Positions 8,306-17,957 of a DNA stretch of 26,750 nucleotides are shown piece after piece (the first letter of the stretch is position 1; each line of letters begins with the position of its first letter). The DNA comes from Rosettibacter primus (GTDB lineage Bacteria > Bacteroidota > Ignavibacteria > Ignavibacteriales > Melioribacteraceae). Location of the stretch: assembly GCF_036860675.1 (NCBI RefSeq), contig NZ_JAYKGK010000017.1, positions 1-26,750 on the forward strand, given 5' to 3'. The translations under genes were made by a program, and so were the position numbers. The notes under the pieces are model-generated. The model saw only the letters and a list, made by a program, of their open reading frames with translations. It searched no databases and was not told where the DNA came from.

Positions 8306-10480
8306 TTACTTTAATAGTATCATTCGTTTTGTATCTGAAAACATGCCTGCTTCAATTCTATAGAAATATACTCCACTCGATAAATTAGATGCATTGAAAT
8401 TAACAGTATAAATTCCTGGATTTTGGACTTCATCTATAAGTGATGCAACCTTTCTTCCCAATAAATCATAAACAATTAACCTTACATGTTCAGATTTAGC
8501 AATTGAATATCTAATTGTTGTCGACGGATTAAAAGGATTTGGAAAATTTTGTTCTAAGACAAATTGCAATGGGATTTGTTCATTGTAAACAACAGAAGTT
8601 ACAACATTGCTTGGCACAGCTAAGTAATCAACATACATCCATCCCCATGACATTTCCATTTGAATTGTATTTTGGCCTTCGATGAGGTTAATATTAATTT
8701 TTTTCTCCTGCCACACTTTTATTGGACCATCAAACATTATTTCACCAATACGAACTCCATTTACATTTATGAATTGTCCTTTTGGAGTATCATAAAACAA
8801 ATTATATCCGAAAGCAATTTCATATGTACCTGCACCTGCGTAATTTGTAAATGTCCACGTAATAGTTGTTCCGGGTGCATTAGTAGGAACATCTACAAAA
8901 TAACCGCCACTTGCGTTAGGGTCACTTTTTATTGATAATGCCGACCCTGTCCGCTTAGCTCTTTCAGCTTCTAATCTTACAAATTGTGGAGTACCAACTT
9001 TTATTTGAACTCTATTCGATGTTCTTTTATGACCTTGATTATCCGTTGCAACTGCAGTTAGAATATACATTCCAGACTTAACATTTGACCATGTAATAGA
9101 ATAAGGTTCAGCTGTAGCTTCTCCGATTTTAAGAGTATCGTTAACAAAAAATTCAACAAGAACAACAAAGCCATCATTATCAGAAGCAGTAGCATCAATT
9201 TTAATAGATGCGTTTTCGGGGAATTCAGCATTGCTGACAGGATTTGTAATAGAAACAGTAGGCCAATCTCCTCCAATACCATTAACATCTACAGCAGTTT
9301 TGAAATTATCCCACATAAATTTTAGACTTGACAAAATATCTTCAACTTTCGTAACAGCATTGTCTGTCCATGACCATGCAAGTGCACCTGCATAACCATT
9401 ATTATACAGAGATACATAAAGATATTCTTTTGGGATATCAAATGTATTCTTCAAGTGAAATTCAGCAACAACAAGAGGTTTATCCAGTGCCCATAAAGTT
9501 GCAGGTCTATGAAAAGGTGAATAAGTTTTACCTGCCCAGTCATAATAATGAACAGTATAAAAATCTAATATTCCATCTTTATCACCGCCTGCAGCTATCA
9601 ATCGTTCATTTGAATAATAATTATAATTTTGTACGCTTGTAACTTTTTGAAAATGCCGTATAATTTCATCTGCAGTAAGATAAAAACCATATTTTTTGAA
9701 GAACCGATTTTCCATGTCCATCTTTTCCTGCTCAGTCATCTGAGCAAATTCAACACTTGTTTTAGCAAGCGGAGGCGGTGTTACATCTGTTAATGCAATA
9801 ATATGCCAAGTACCATTTGTAACTTTAGCAGTTGGGTCAGTTCTATGAATCGCACCTGCACATAAATTTATAAATCTTTGAATTGCTGACATTGGAACAT
9901 GTTTTATTTCACTCCAGCCAAATTCATTACTCATTCCTTCGGGTTCATTAAAAATTTCCCAGGCTATAATTGCTGGATGACCTTTTAATGAATCAACCAT
10001 TGGAATCAAACTATTGTTAATATATGCTCGTGTATAATTTGTATCAGTTAATAATTTCATATTCCGGTTTAATACAACTGGATTTTTGTTAGCCCTTAGC
10101 ATATCAAAAGACCATAGTGTTAAAATAACACCAACTTCTCGTTCCCAGGCAAGGTCAAGAACCTTTTTCATATCAGATATTGAAGTTTTACCGGGACCAA
10201 CAACAAAGCCGGAGTCATTGAATTGAGGAGTAGCAGTTCCATCTGTATGAAGCCACCATCGAACAGCATTACCCCCATTATCATGAATTGAAAGAAAAAT
10301 ATCTGCAAAAGAATTTAAATCTGTTTTGCCTACTCCAATATCCTGTGCAAAGCTTAACCAGGCTAAATTTGTCCCGCTTAAAAATAAATCCTGATTATTA
10401 TACTTTATTCTACTATTCTGTGAAAATAAAATACTTGAAAAGGAAATAGAAAAAATGGCAATTAATTTCAAAAACTTCAT
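8306..10480 (-). CDS. secreted GH5-like glycoside hydrolase with Ig-like, CBM-like and type IX sorting domains
   Basis: This multidomain secreted enzyme is 724 residues from the chosen start. A signal peptide covers about 1-20. The catalytic barrel (about 25-400) has Arg74 in NAVRWW, the acid/base Glu179 in WEIFNEP and the nucleophile Glu340 in VVAEFH, the clan GH-A pattern seen in GH5 endo-mannanases and cellulases. An Ig-like domain (about 405-497, SITNPV...VEFFVND...TAVATDNQG) and a CBM35/CBM6-like carbohydrate-binding domain (about 499-625, from RLEAERA to WMYVDYLAV) follow. The last 85 residues are a type IX sorting domain (NFPNPFNPSTTIRYS, GVYFYRIEAG), so the enzyme should reach the cell surface or medium. 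ATG at 10480 is preferred over GTG at 10486 because GGGGAG sits 5 nt before it. Substrate is inferred: mannan or another beta-1,4-glycan. Confidence 0.87.
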   Translation of the reverse strand: MKFLKLIAIFSISFSSILFSQNSRIKYNNQDLFLSGTNLAWLSFAQDIGVGKTDLNSFADIFLSIHDNGGNAVRWWLHTDGTATPQFNDSGFVVGPGKTSISDMKKVLDLAWEREVGVILTLWSFDMLRANKNPVVLNRNMKLLTDTNYTRAYINNSLIPMVDSLKGHPAIIAWEIFNEPEGMSNEFGWSEIKHVPMSAIQRFINLCAGAIHRTDPTAKVTNGTWHIIALTDVTPPPLAKTSVEFAQMTEQEKMDMENRFFKKYGFYLTADEIIRHFQKVTSVQNYNYYSNERLIAAGGDKDGILDFYTVHYYDWAGKTYSPFHRPATLWALDKPLVVAEFHLKNTFDIPKEYLYVSLYNNGYAGALAWSWTDNAVTKVEDILSSLKFMWDNFKTAVDVNGIGGDWPTVSITNPVSNAEFPENASIKIDATASDNDGFVVLVEFFVNDTLKIGEATAEPYSITWSNVKSGMYILTAVATDNQGHKRTSNRVQIKVGTPQFVRLEAERAKRTGSALSIKSDPNASGGYFVDVPTNAPGTTITWTFTNYAGAGTYEIAFGYNLFYDTPKGQFINVNGVRIGEIMFDGPIKVWQEKKININLIEGQNTIQMEMSWGWMYVDYLAVPSNVVTSVVYNEQIPLQFVLEQNFPNPFNPSTTIRYSIAKSEHVRLIVYDLLGRKVASLIDEVQNPGIYTVNFNASNLSSGVYFYRIEAGMFSDTKRMILLK

Positions 10481-10485
10481 TTTCA

Positions 10486-10491
10486 CTCCCC
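10486..10491 (-). promoter_or_regulatory. ribosome binding site deciding the glycoside hydrolase start
   Basis: GGGGAG on the minus strand ends 5 nt before ATG 10480. Its last base is also the first base of an upstream in-frame GTG (10486), which cannot be used with this site. The ATG is therefore the likelier start. Confidence 0.7.
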
Positions 10492-10624
10492 AAAGTTATT
10501 TTAGCAAAGAGACATATTAAACAATTAAAATGCCAGAAAAAAGTTTAATATGAATAAAATGATAAAGGGAGTAATTTTTGAAAACCTTATTAATATGATA
10601 AAAAATTATTATAACGATAAATTT

Positions 10625-12121
10625 CTATATGTTCATCAAGTAATCAATCATAAATCTTACCCCAAAACCTGTATCATATTTTTTTGTGTAATTATTTGAT
10701 TTATGTTTGATGGCTGGCCCTGCAATATCGATATGTGCCCAGGGAATTTTTTCATCAACAAAATGTTCAAGGAACTTACCTGCTGTAATTGCTCCGCCCC
10801 AGCGAGGACCTAAATTAGCAACATCTGCTATGTCACTTTTTATCATTGATTTATAATCGTTCCAGAAAGGCATACGCCATAATCTTTCATAAGTTTTATT
10901 TGATGATTTTAATAAATCTTCGGCGAGTTTATCATTTACTGTAAACAAACCCGCAGCAATTTCGCCAAGTGCAACAACACAAGCCCCAGTTAACGTAGCA
11001 AAGTCAATAATTTCATCTGGCTTTTGTTGAGATGCGAAATGAAGAGCATCAGCAAGTATAATTCTTCCTTCTGCATCAGTATCTTTAACTTCAATACTTT
11101 TACCAGATGAGCTTATTATTACATCACCCGGTTTATACGATTTACCACCAAGCATATTTTCAACAGCTGGAACAATTCCAATCAACTCTACAGGTAATCT
11201 TAAAAGTGCCGCTGCTTTTAAGATGCCAATTACAACTGCTCCTCCAGCCATATCAGCTTTCATTTCAACCATTCCGCTTGTTGGTTTGATAGATAAACCT
11301 CCAGAATCATATGTAACTCCTTTCCCAACCAATGCAATTTTTTTCTTCGATTTAACTTTTGGTTTGTAATTGCAAACAATCAAGCATGGCGGATTTTCAC
11401 TTGCATTTCCAACTGCCAGTATTGCATTCATCTTTCTTTTTTCTAATTCTCTTTTATCAAAAATTTTAACATTAATCCCTGAGCTTTGCAGTTCGGCTTT
11501 TGTCCTTAAGGCAAATTCCATTGGTGTTAAATTAATTGCGGGTTCATTTACTAAATCTCTCACAAAATAAACAGCCGACATAATTTTTTCAGTAAAGTCA
11601 ATAACTTTGTTCAACAATTTTGTATCAGTATAATGTATTTTAACATCGAGATTTTCTTTCTGCTTTTTATCTGATTTATATTTTTCAAAAGTGTAATTTC
11701 CTAATGCAATCCCTTCAATCATGGATTGAATTAGATATGAAATATCATCAAAATAATCTTTGAAATGTTCAAAAACCGGTGTAATAATATGAATAGTATT
11801 TAATTTTTTGTTATGCAAAGATTGAATTAAACCAGCAAAATAATTTCTGAAGTAGTCCTGATTGAATTCCTTATCTAATTTCACTTTTTTAATAAAGATG
11901 GCAGAAGGTTCACCTTCATTGCTGTAATAAATTATCTCATCATTTTTTTTATCAAGAAAATTTTTCCTTTGAAGATTTCCTAATTTTAATCCAAGTGAAT
12001 CAAAAAAATGTTTAAGTTGATTTTCAAGTTTATCACTATCGATAAAAAATTTAATGAGTGCTGAATTTTCTTCAAAAGTAATTGAATCATTTTCTGCCTT
12101 AAACTTTAGATTAAATAACAT
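10625..12121 (-). CDS. pepA: leucyl aminopeptidase (M17 family)
   Basis: This 498-residue cytosolic metalloaminopeptidase removes N-terminal residues from peptides. The C-terminal catalytic domain (about 180-495) is fully recognisable. Metal ligands and catalytic residues are in KGVTYDSGGLSIKP (Lys267, Asp272, Lys279), MKADMAGG (Asp290) and DTDAEGRIILADAL (Asp349, Glu351, Arg353, the M17 NTDAEGR signature with Asp for Asn). The N-terminal 170 residues form the variable macrodomain-like region. The start is 3 nt after the stop of the upstream phosphoesterase, and its AAGGAG is made by that gene's last codons, so the two are translationally coupled. The pair suggests turnover of small peptides and oligonucleotides, though that link is inferred. 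Confidence 0.94.
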   Translation of the reverse strand: MLFNLKFKAENDSITFEENSALIKFFIDSDKLENQLKHFFDSLGLKLGNLQRKNFLDKKNDEIIYYSNEGEPSAIFIKKVKLDKEFNQDYFRNYFAGLIQSLHNKKLNTIHIITPVFEHFKDYFDDISYLIQSMIEGIALGNYTFEKYKSDKKQKENLDVKIHYTDTKLLNKVIDFTEKIMSAVYFVRDLVNEPAINLTPMEFALRTKAELQSSGINVKIFDKRELEKRKMNAILAVGNASENPPCLIVCNYKPKVKSKKKIALVGKGVTYDSGGLSIKPTSGMVEMKADMAGGAVVIGILKAAALLRLPVELIGIVPAVENMLGGKSYKPGDVIISSSGKSIEVKDTDAEGRIILADALHFASQQKPDEIIDFATLTGACVVALGEIAAGLFTVNDKLAEDLLKSSNKTYERLWRMPFWNDYKSMIKSDIADVANLGPRWGGAITAGKFLEHFVDEKIPWAHIDIAGPAIKHKSNNYTKKYDTGFGVRFMIDYLMNI

Positions 12122-12124
12122 CTC

Positions 12125-13111
12125 TTACTCCTTTAGATAATTTTTAGCTTTTTCAATTACCTTAGATTTGATATCATCAAGTTTAACATTGTATAATCTT
12201 GTGCCAGAAGCATTGATATGACCACCGCCGCCAAATTCTTCTGCAAGTTTATTTACTGGAATATCTCCCTTTGACCTGTAACTTATTTTTACTCCATCAT
12301 TCAATTCATAAAACAAAATTCCAATAACAACTCCTTTAATTGAAAGACAATATGAAACAAATCCATCTAAATCATCTTCTGTTGTGTTGTATTCTAATTG
12401 GTCTTTCTGAGTTACTGTCATATAAGCAATTTTTCCAGTGGAATCTAATTCCATTGAGCTTAGTGCTTTTCCCAATAATTTAATTCTATTGAAGTTAAAC
12501 TGGTTATAAACTTTTTCGTATACTTCGGTTGGGTTAACTCCTGCATCAAGAAGTTCAGCGGCAATTTTATGAATCTTCGATGATGTGCGTTCATATCGAA
12601 ATGAGCCTGTATCAGTCATTATTGCAGCATAAAGTTGATATGCAATTTTATAATCAATACTTACTATAGATGTTTCTTTTATAAAATCATAAATGATTTC
12701 TCCAGTTGCAGAATATTCTGTATTTCCAAAAATATAATCAAAAGAATTTTCCGGGTCTTGATGATGGTCAATACAGATTTTAATTCCTTTGAAGTTATTA
12801 ACAAGCTCTTCGAGTTTAACTACTCTATTTACTCGATTTAAATCAACAAAAATTAGAACTTCAGTTTCATCAAATAATTTTTGATGAACATCAGCATCAA
12901 ATTTTTGAATAATTTTTTTTTCATCAAGAAATTCAAGATTGTAAGGAGTTGCACTATGATTAATTACATAAGCCTTCTTATTAAATTTTTCTAAAATAAA
13001 ATAGAGTGCTAATTCCGAACCAATTGCATCAGCATCAGGATTTACATGAGTTGTAAGAATAAATGAATTATTTTTCTCAATAATATTTTTTAAAATGTTG
13101 AATTTATTCAT
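12125..13111 (-). CDS. nrnA: DHH/DHHA1 phosphoesterase, NrnA-like (oligoribonuclease/pAp phosphatase)
   Basis: This 328-residue cytosolic phosphoesterase has the two-lobed DHH-DHHA1 architecture. The N-terminal metal site is in THVNPDADAIGS (His22, Asp26, Asp28), a further Asp is in IFVDLNR, and the family DHH triad is at 115-117. The C-terminal DHHA1 lobe has the substrate-binding FGGGGHINASG at about 290-300. NrnA enzymes degrade 2- to 5-mer RNAs and dephosphorylate 3'-phosphoadenosine 5'-phosphate; some relatives instead hydrolyse pGpG or c-di-AMP. Length matches free-standing NrnA, with no PAS or GGDEF domain as in GdpP. No strong ribosome binding site precedes the start. Its final codons provide the ribosome binding site for pepA. 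Confidence 0.88.
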   Translation of the reverse strand: MNKFNILKNIIEKNNSFILTTHVNPDADAIGSELALYFILEKFNKKAYVINHSATPYNLEFLDEKKIIQKFDADVHQKLFDETEVLIFVDLNRVNRVVKLEELVNNFKGIKICIDHHQDPENSFDYIFGNTEYSATGEIIYDFIKETSIVSIDYKIAYQLYAAIMTDTGSFRYERTSSKIHKIAAELLDAGVNPTEVYEKVYNQFNFNRIKLLGKALSSMELDSTGKIAYMTVTQKDQLEYNTTEDDLDGFVSYCLSIKGVVIGILFYELNDGVKISYRSKGDIPVNKLAEEFGGGGHINASGTRLYNVKLDDIKSKVIEKAKNYLKE

Positions 13112-13141
13112 AGAATAACTCGGAAATAATTAAACAAAAAT

Positions 13142-13177
13142 AATAAAATTAAAAAGGCGAAGTATGAGCTTCGCCTT
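13142..13177 (-). terminator. intrinsic terminator after korB
   Basis: A perfect 9-bp stem (AAGGCGAAG, 13154-13162, with CTTCGCCTT, 13169-13177) encloses a 6-nt loop. On the minus strand it is followed by TTTTTAATTTTATT, the U-tract of a Rho-independent terminator. It lies 31 nt past the korB stop and would end the korA-korB transcript. The plus-strand side has no T-run. Confidence 0.8.
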
Positions 13178-13207
13178 AAATGAAATAAATAATTTTCTCA
13201 ATTATAA

Positions 13208-14248
13208 TTAAGCAACTTCCCAGAGATTATTTGAAAACATTAGTTTCTCGTAGGTGCCCTGTCCTTTTTTGGATTTTACTTCTTCTATTTGCTTCATATA
13301 ATCGCCATCAAAAGTAGGCTTATTGAATTGACGGAAAACACCAATAGGAGTAGGCATGCCTGGAATATCAATAAATCTTGATAAAATAAAGCCACGCGTC
13401 GGATTTTCATCAAATTCATCATGAACCCAGCAATCATTAATTGAGTGAACACCATCATTCAAATTAATTACAACAGGATTTAATCCGTCAAGTTTAATCC
13501 CTTTGTCTTTATTAGTTCCAAATACAAGTGGTTTGTTATGTTCAAGATACAGAACATTCTCTGTTTTCAAGTTTTTATCTGTAAGATGTGAGAAAGCGCC
13601 ATCATTAAAAATCACACAATTTTGATAGACTTCAATAAAAGCAAGTCCATTATGTTTTGATGCTCTCAATAGCATTTCCTGCATATGTTTTGTTTCTGTA
13701 TCAATTGTTCTTGCAATAAAAGTAGCACCGGCTGCATCAGCAAGTTTAATTGCATTAAACGGAAAATCTACTGTACCATATGGTGATGATTTAGTAATTT
13801 TGCCTTTTTCTGATGTTGGAGAATATTGACCTTTTGTCAATCCATAAATTTTATTATTGAATAGAACAATTTTTATGTTAACATTCTTTCTGCAGGCATG
13901 AATAAAATGATTACCACCGATACTAAGCATATCACCATCGCCAGTAGCAACCCATACTTGCAATTTTGGATTAGCAAGTTTTACACCAGTTGCAATTGCA
14001 GCTGCTCTTCCGTGTATTCCATGAAATCCATATGTATTCATGTAGTATGGAAATCTGCTTGAACAGCCTATGCCCGAAACCCATACAATATTTTCTTTTC
14101 TTTCACCAAAGTTAGGCGATGTTCTTTGAACCTGTGCAAGAATTGAATAATCGCCACAGCCTGGACACCACTTTACATCTTCGCCAGATGAAAAATCTTT
14201 TGCAGTATATTTTATTTCTGTGTTTAGTTCATCTATTTTAGTTTCCAT
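13208..14248 (-). CDS. korB: 2-oxoglutarate:ferredoxin oxidoreductase beta subunit
   Basis: This is the thiamine-pyrophosphate-binding subunit (346 residues from the chosen start) of a 2-oxoacid:ferredoxin oxidoreductase. It interconverts 2-oxoglutarate plus CoA with succinyl-CoA, CO2 and reduced ferredoxin. Visible motifs are WCPGCGDYS (Cys28, Cys31) with Cys62 in GIGCSSR, expected [4Fe-4S] ligands, and the TPP motif GDGD at 103-106 continuing to NNKIYGLTKGQ. The reading frame is open to an ATG at 14284, but GGAGG (14254-14258) lies 5 nt before the ATG at 14248. That site is inside the end of korA, with 11-nt overlap, so 14248 is the better start. The HGIHGRA stretch and pairing with a gamma-alpha fused KorA favour oxoglutarate over pyruvate, but substrate is inferred. 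Confidence 0.92.
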   Translation of the reverse strand: METKIDELNTEIKYTAKDFSSGEDVKWCPGCGDYSILAQVQRTSPNFGERKENIVWVSGIGCSSRFPYYMNTYGFHGIHGRAAAIATGVKLANPKLQVWVATGDGDMLSIGGNHFIHACRKNVNIKIVLFNNKIYGLTKGQYSPTSEKGKITKSSPYGTVDFPFNAIKLADAAGATFIARTIDTETKHMQEMLLRASKHNGLAFIEVYQNCVIFNDGAFSHLTDKNLKTENVLYLEHNKPLVFGTNKDKGIKLDGLNPVVINLNDGVHSINDCWVHDEFDENPTRGFILSRFIDIPGMPTPIGVFRQFNKPTFDGDYMKQIEEVKSKKGQGTYEKLMFSNNLWEVA

Positions 14249-16079
14249 TGTTTCCTCCCAAGACATCAATAATCTTATTTTCAATTTCAGATACTTTAAA
14301 TGGTCTTCCTTGTATTTTGTTTAACTGAATAACATCAAGTAGAAATTTACTTCTTATTAAGAACGCTAAATGACCCATATTAAGTTCAGGAATTAAAATT
14401 TTATTAAATCTTTTCAAAACATCTTCTAAATTTTTAGGGAATGGATTAATATAACTCAAATGAGCCTGCGATACATTATAGCCATTTGATTTAACATTTT
14501 CTATTGCTTCATGAATAGCTCCATAAGTACTGCCCCAGCTTAATACGAGCAATTCACCTTCTTGATTGCCTTCAACTTCTAAATCTGGTATAACTTTTTG
14601 AACATTATCAATTTTTTGTTTTCTAATTTTAACCATTTCTTCATGATTAATTGGATCATAACTTACATTACCATAAATATTTTTCTTTTCAAGTCCGCCG
14701 ATTCTATGTTCCAATCCAGGTGTTCCTGGAATTGCCCACGGACGAACTAAATTTTCATCTCTCAAATAAGGATAAAAGCCATCTGGATTAGTTCTGAAAT
14801 TAACTTTTATTTCTGGTAATTCTTCGAATTTTGGAATTCTAAGAGGTTCTGAACCAAAAGCTAAATATCCATCAGTCAATAAAATAACCGGAGTCATAAA
14901 TTCTATTGCAATTTTAGAAGCTTCAATTGCCTTAAAGAAACAATCTGCAGGACTTTTTGCTGCTAATATAACGAGAGGAGCTTCACCATGTCTACCAAAC
15001 ATTGCTTGAAGCAAATCTGCCTGTTCAGTTTTTGTAGGCATTCCAGTGCTTGGTCCACTTCTTTGAACATCGACAATAACAAGTGGAAGTTCGGTCATTA
15101 CGGCTAATCCCATAGCTTCTGTTTTAAGTGATAAGCCTGGACCTGAAGTTGTAGTTATTGCAAGTGAACCTGCAAAAGCTGCTCCAATAGCAGCAGAAAT
15201 TCCTGATATCTCATCTTCTGCCTGAAATGTTACAACATCATATTCTTTATACTTACTTAATTCCTGCAAAATTTCTGATGCAGGTGTAATCGGATAAGAA
15301 CCAAGAAAAAGTTTTAATCCACTTCTAAGAGAAGCTGCAACAAAACCAAGTGCAGTAGCTTCATCACCTGAAATATTTCTATAAATTCCTTTGGGAAGGT
15401 TAGCTGCTTTTACTTCGTACCTTGTTGTGAATATTTCTGTTGTATCACCATAATTATATCCAGCCTGGAGTGCTCGTTTATTTGCTTCAAGAATTTCAGG
15501 TTTATTTTTAAATTTTGTTTCAAGCCACTTCATTGTAATTTCAAGCGGCCGATTAAACATCCAGTACATCAATCCTAATGCAAAAAAGTTTTTACATCTT
15601 TCTTTCTCTTTTGTAGATATATTTATATCTTCAAGAACTGACATTGTCAATTGAGTTAATGGAACTGGAATAACATTATAGCCGGATAATGTTCCATCTT
15701 CAAGTGGATTTGATTCATAATTTGCAAGTCTTAAGTTTTTTGCATCAAATGCATTTGAATTAACAATGATAGTTGCATTTGGTTTTAGATCCTTAAGATT
15801 AACTTTTAGTGCAGCAGGATTCATTGCAACAAGAACATCCGGTGTATCTCCAGGAGTTTGAATATCCTTGCTACTAAAATGAAGTTGAAATCCACTAACT
15901 CCAGATAACGAACCAGCAGGGGCACGAATTTCTGCAGGAAAATCTGGAAGTGTACTTAAATCATTACCGACTATTGCAGTCGTATCGGTAAATTGAGAGC
16001 CGGTAAGCTGCATTCCATCACCGGAATCACCAGCAAACCTTACTGTTACATCTTCTACTATTTGAATTATTTTTGCCAT
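14238..16079 (-). CDS. korA: 2-oxoglutarate:ferredoxin oxidoreductase, fused gamma-alpha subunit
   Basis: This 613-residue subunit carries the gamma domain fused ahead of the alpha domain. Residues 10-200 are the gamma part, beginning VTVRFAGDSGDGMQLTG, which binds the CoA side. From about 235 comes the alpha part with YPITP at 262-266, TSGPG at 311-315 and GPSTGMPTK, forming the pyrimidine-binding half of the TPP site completed by KorB. The fusion and length match KorA proteins of the Chlorobi/Bacteroidetes and many anaerobes. With korB it makes a two-gene operon that ends at the hairpin at 13154-13177. It can run oxidatively in a ferredoxin-linked citric acid cycle or reductively in carbon fixation; the window does not say which. 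Confidence 0.93.
   Translation of the reverse strand: MAKIIQIVEDVTVRFAGDSGDGMQLTGSQFTDTTAIVGNDLSTLPDFPAEIRAPAGSLSGVSGFQLHFSSKDIQTPGDTPDVLVAMNPAALKVNLKDLKPNATIIVNSNAFDAKNLRLANYESNPLEDGTLSGYNVIPVPLTQLTMSVLEDINISTKEKERCKNFFALGLMYWMFNRPLEITMKWLETKFKNKPEILEANKRALQAGYNYGDTTEIFTTRYEVKAANLPKGIYRNISGDEATALGFVAASLRSGLKLFLGSYPITPASEILQELSKYKEYDVVTFQAEDEISGISAAIGAAFAGSLAITTTSGPGLSLKTEAMGLAVMTELPLVIVDVQRSGPSTGMPTKTEQADLLQAMFGRHGEAPLVILAAKSPADCFFKAIEASKIAIEFMTPVILLTDGYLAFGSEPLRIPKFEELPEIKVNFRTNPDGFYPYLRDENLVRPWAIPGTPGLEHRIGGLEKKNIYGNVSYDPINHEEMVKIRKQKIDNVQKVIPDLEVEGNQEGELLVLSWGSTYGAIHEAIENVKSNGYNVSQAHLSYINPFPKNLEDVLKRFNKILIPELNMGHLAFLIRSKFLLDVIQLNKIQGRPFKVSEIENKIIDVLGGNNGN
14254..14258 (-). promoter_or_regulatory. 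ribosome binding site deciding the korB start
   Basis: A full GGAGG on the minus strand lies 5 nt before ATG 14248 and inside the last codons of korA. It supports coupled translation of the two subunits and argues against the longer frame starting at 14284. Confidence 0.85.
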
Positions 16080-16161
16080 ACTCTACTCATAAAATAAATT
16101 AATTTTTCTTTTTATCTGCTTAAAAATAGATAAATAAATAACAAAATTAAATGCACTAAAA

Positions 16162-17913
16162 TCATCTCACATTTTGAAGTTTTTTAAGAAATTCTTCTGC
16201 ATTAACAAAACCTGTAAGTCTTTCCACTTCATTTCCCTTAGAATCAACAATTAAAATTGTTGGCATACCTACAATATTAAATTTATTCCTTATTTTTTCT
16301 GTTTCTTCAGATAATGTTTGAGTCATATCAACTTTAAATGCTGTGAAATTCTTTAACTCTTCAATTACTCTTCTATCAGAAAATGTTAGGGCATCTAATT
16401 CCTTACAGGGAATACACCAATCTGCATAAAAATCAATCACAATTTTTTGATTATTAGAAATTGCATTTTGAAAATCACTTTCTGAAAACTTTTTCCAGTC
16501 AGGCGCAGATTTTTCTGAAGGAATAATTGAATAAACAGAAAATACAATTACTATCAGTGAAAAAATTATTTTAAAAAATTTGAACGGCAAAACTTTATTA
16601 CCCATTCTATCAATGAACAATAAATAGAAAGCTGCAATTATTCCAAAAACCGGGAGAAAATAAATGTTAATATTTTTTGGGAAGAGTGGACTTATAAAAT
16701 AAATAGCCATACCAAGAAGCAGAAAACCAAATATATGTTTAACGCCTTCCATCCAATCACCTGCACGCGGTAATTTTTTAATCTTTCCAGAAAATAATGC
16801 AAGAAATAAATAAGGTAAACCAAGTCCAAGAGCAAGAACAAAGAACATTAAAAATCCATAATAAGGATCTCCTTTTGCAGCAACATATGTAACCAACCCT
16901 AAAACAAAAGGACCAATACACGGAGCTGCAACAATACCCATAGTCAAACCCATAAAAAATGCACCAAATAAACCAGCCTTTGCACCACCAGCTTTCATTA
17001 CCCATGAATCTGGCAACTTAAATTCATAAACTCCAAACTGGCTTAATGATAAAATTACAAACAGCAGTGAGATAGCAATAATCACAAAAGGATTTTGAAG
17101 AAGCGTTCCAAAAACTGCTCCACTTAATGAAGTTACTACACCTATTATTGAATAAGTAATTGCCATCCCCATAATATAAAGCAAGCCAAGTAAGAAAAGT
17201 TTGTTTGTTCTGCCTTCACTTTGTCCTCCAAAATATCCGACTGTAATTGGGATTAACGGATAAACACATGGAGTTAAATTAAGTGCCAATCCTCCAATAA
17301 AAATAAATAACAAGCTTAAAAGTAAACCTTTTGATTCGAGTAATGAAGCAATAGAATTTTCACCAGATTCATTATTACTTATTTCTTCAAATTTTATTTC
17401 TCGAAAAATTTTCTGATTGACTTCATTAATCTTTATTGATGCATCAACTACATTAATTGTAACTGTATCAATTACTTTAGATGGAGGCATACAACTTTCA
17501 TTATTGCAGGCTTGATATTTAAGCTGAACAGGAACTTTGTAAGTTCCAAGAGGAATATTTGCGTCAATTCGGAGTAACCCGGCAATTAAAATTTCTCCAT
17601 CAAAAACAGAAACAGGTTTTTCTGAAAAACTAAACTTTAGCTCCTTTGCTTCTGGAAAAATTATTTTTGCAAAAGGAAACCTGCTATCAAGAGAAATTAA
17701 TTGTGTTGGAATAAGATAATCTTCATTAGGTTTATCAGAATTAATATGCCATGTATCTTTAATTTTTACTTTAACAGCAAATTTATAATTAGAATTCTGA
17801 TGAGCAACATCCTGGCCATTAATCAATTCTAATTTTACAAGATCATTTGAATTAAATTGAGGATAATTAATTCCTGAGATAAGAATTAAAACAAGTAATA
17901 TTTTTTTTAGCAT
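16162..17913 (-). CDS. dsbD: thiol:disulfide interchange protein DsbD
   Basis: This 583-residue inner-membrane protein carries reducing power from cytoplasmic thioredoxin to the periplasm for disulfide repair and cytochrome maturation. The three DsbD modules are present in order. A signal peptide (1-18) leads into a periplasmic N-domain with Cys136 and Cys141 in ACNNESCMPP. An eight-helix transmembrane domain (about 195-465) carries the redox pair Cys216 (LNLTPCVYPLIP) and Cys332 (AAPCIGP). A C-terminal thioredoxin domain has WCIPC at 499-503 and cis-Pro551. All six redox cysteines are in place. AAGGGA lies a few bases before the ATG. It stands between korA and nadE with short gaps and no strong terminator, so co-transcription with nadE is possible. 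Confidence 0.95.
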   Translation of the reverse strand: MLKKILLVLILISGINYPQFNSNDLVKLELINGQDVAHQNSNYKFAVKVKIKDTWHINSDKPNEDYLIPTQLISLDSRFPFAKIIFPEAKELKFSFSEKPVSVFDGEILIAGLLRIDANIPLGTYKVPVQLKYQACNNESCMPPSKVIDTVTINVVDASIKINEVNQKIFREIKFEEISNNESGENSIASLLESKGLLLSLLFIFIGGLALNLTPCVYPLIPITVGYFGGQSEGRTNKLFLLGLLYIMGMAITYSIIGVVTSLSGAVFGTLLQNPFVIIAISLLFVILSLSQFGVYEFKLPDSWVMKAGGAKAGLFGAFFMGLTMGIVAAPCIGPFVLGLVTYVAAKGDPYYGFLMFFVLALGLGLPYLFLALFSGKIKKLPRAGDWMEGVKHIFGFLLLGMAIYFISPLFPKNINIYFLPVFGIIAAFYLLFIDRMGNKVLPFKFFKIIFSLIVIVFSVYSIIPSEKSAPDWKKFSESDFQNAISNNQKIVIDFYADWCIPCKELDALTFSDRRVIEELKNFTAFKVDMTQTLSEETEKIRNKFNIVGMPTILIVDSKGNEVERLTGFVNAEEFLKKLQNVR

Positions 17914-17957
17914 AATTTTTCCCTTTCTAAAATCCTTAACATTTCTGATTAAAAACT

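Noticed and set aside
9370..9642. Plus-strand open frame of 90 codons inside the glycoside hydrolase gene
   Set aside because: It has no recognisable domain and lies antisense to a gene with clear catalytic and sorting motifs; it is a shadow frame.
13208..14284. Longer korB starting at 14284
   Set aside because: The extra 12 codons overlap korA and lack a ribosome binding site, while GGAGG lies 5 nt before ATG 14248.
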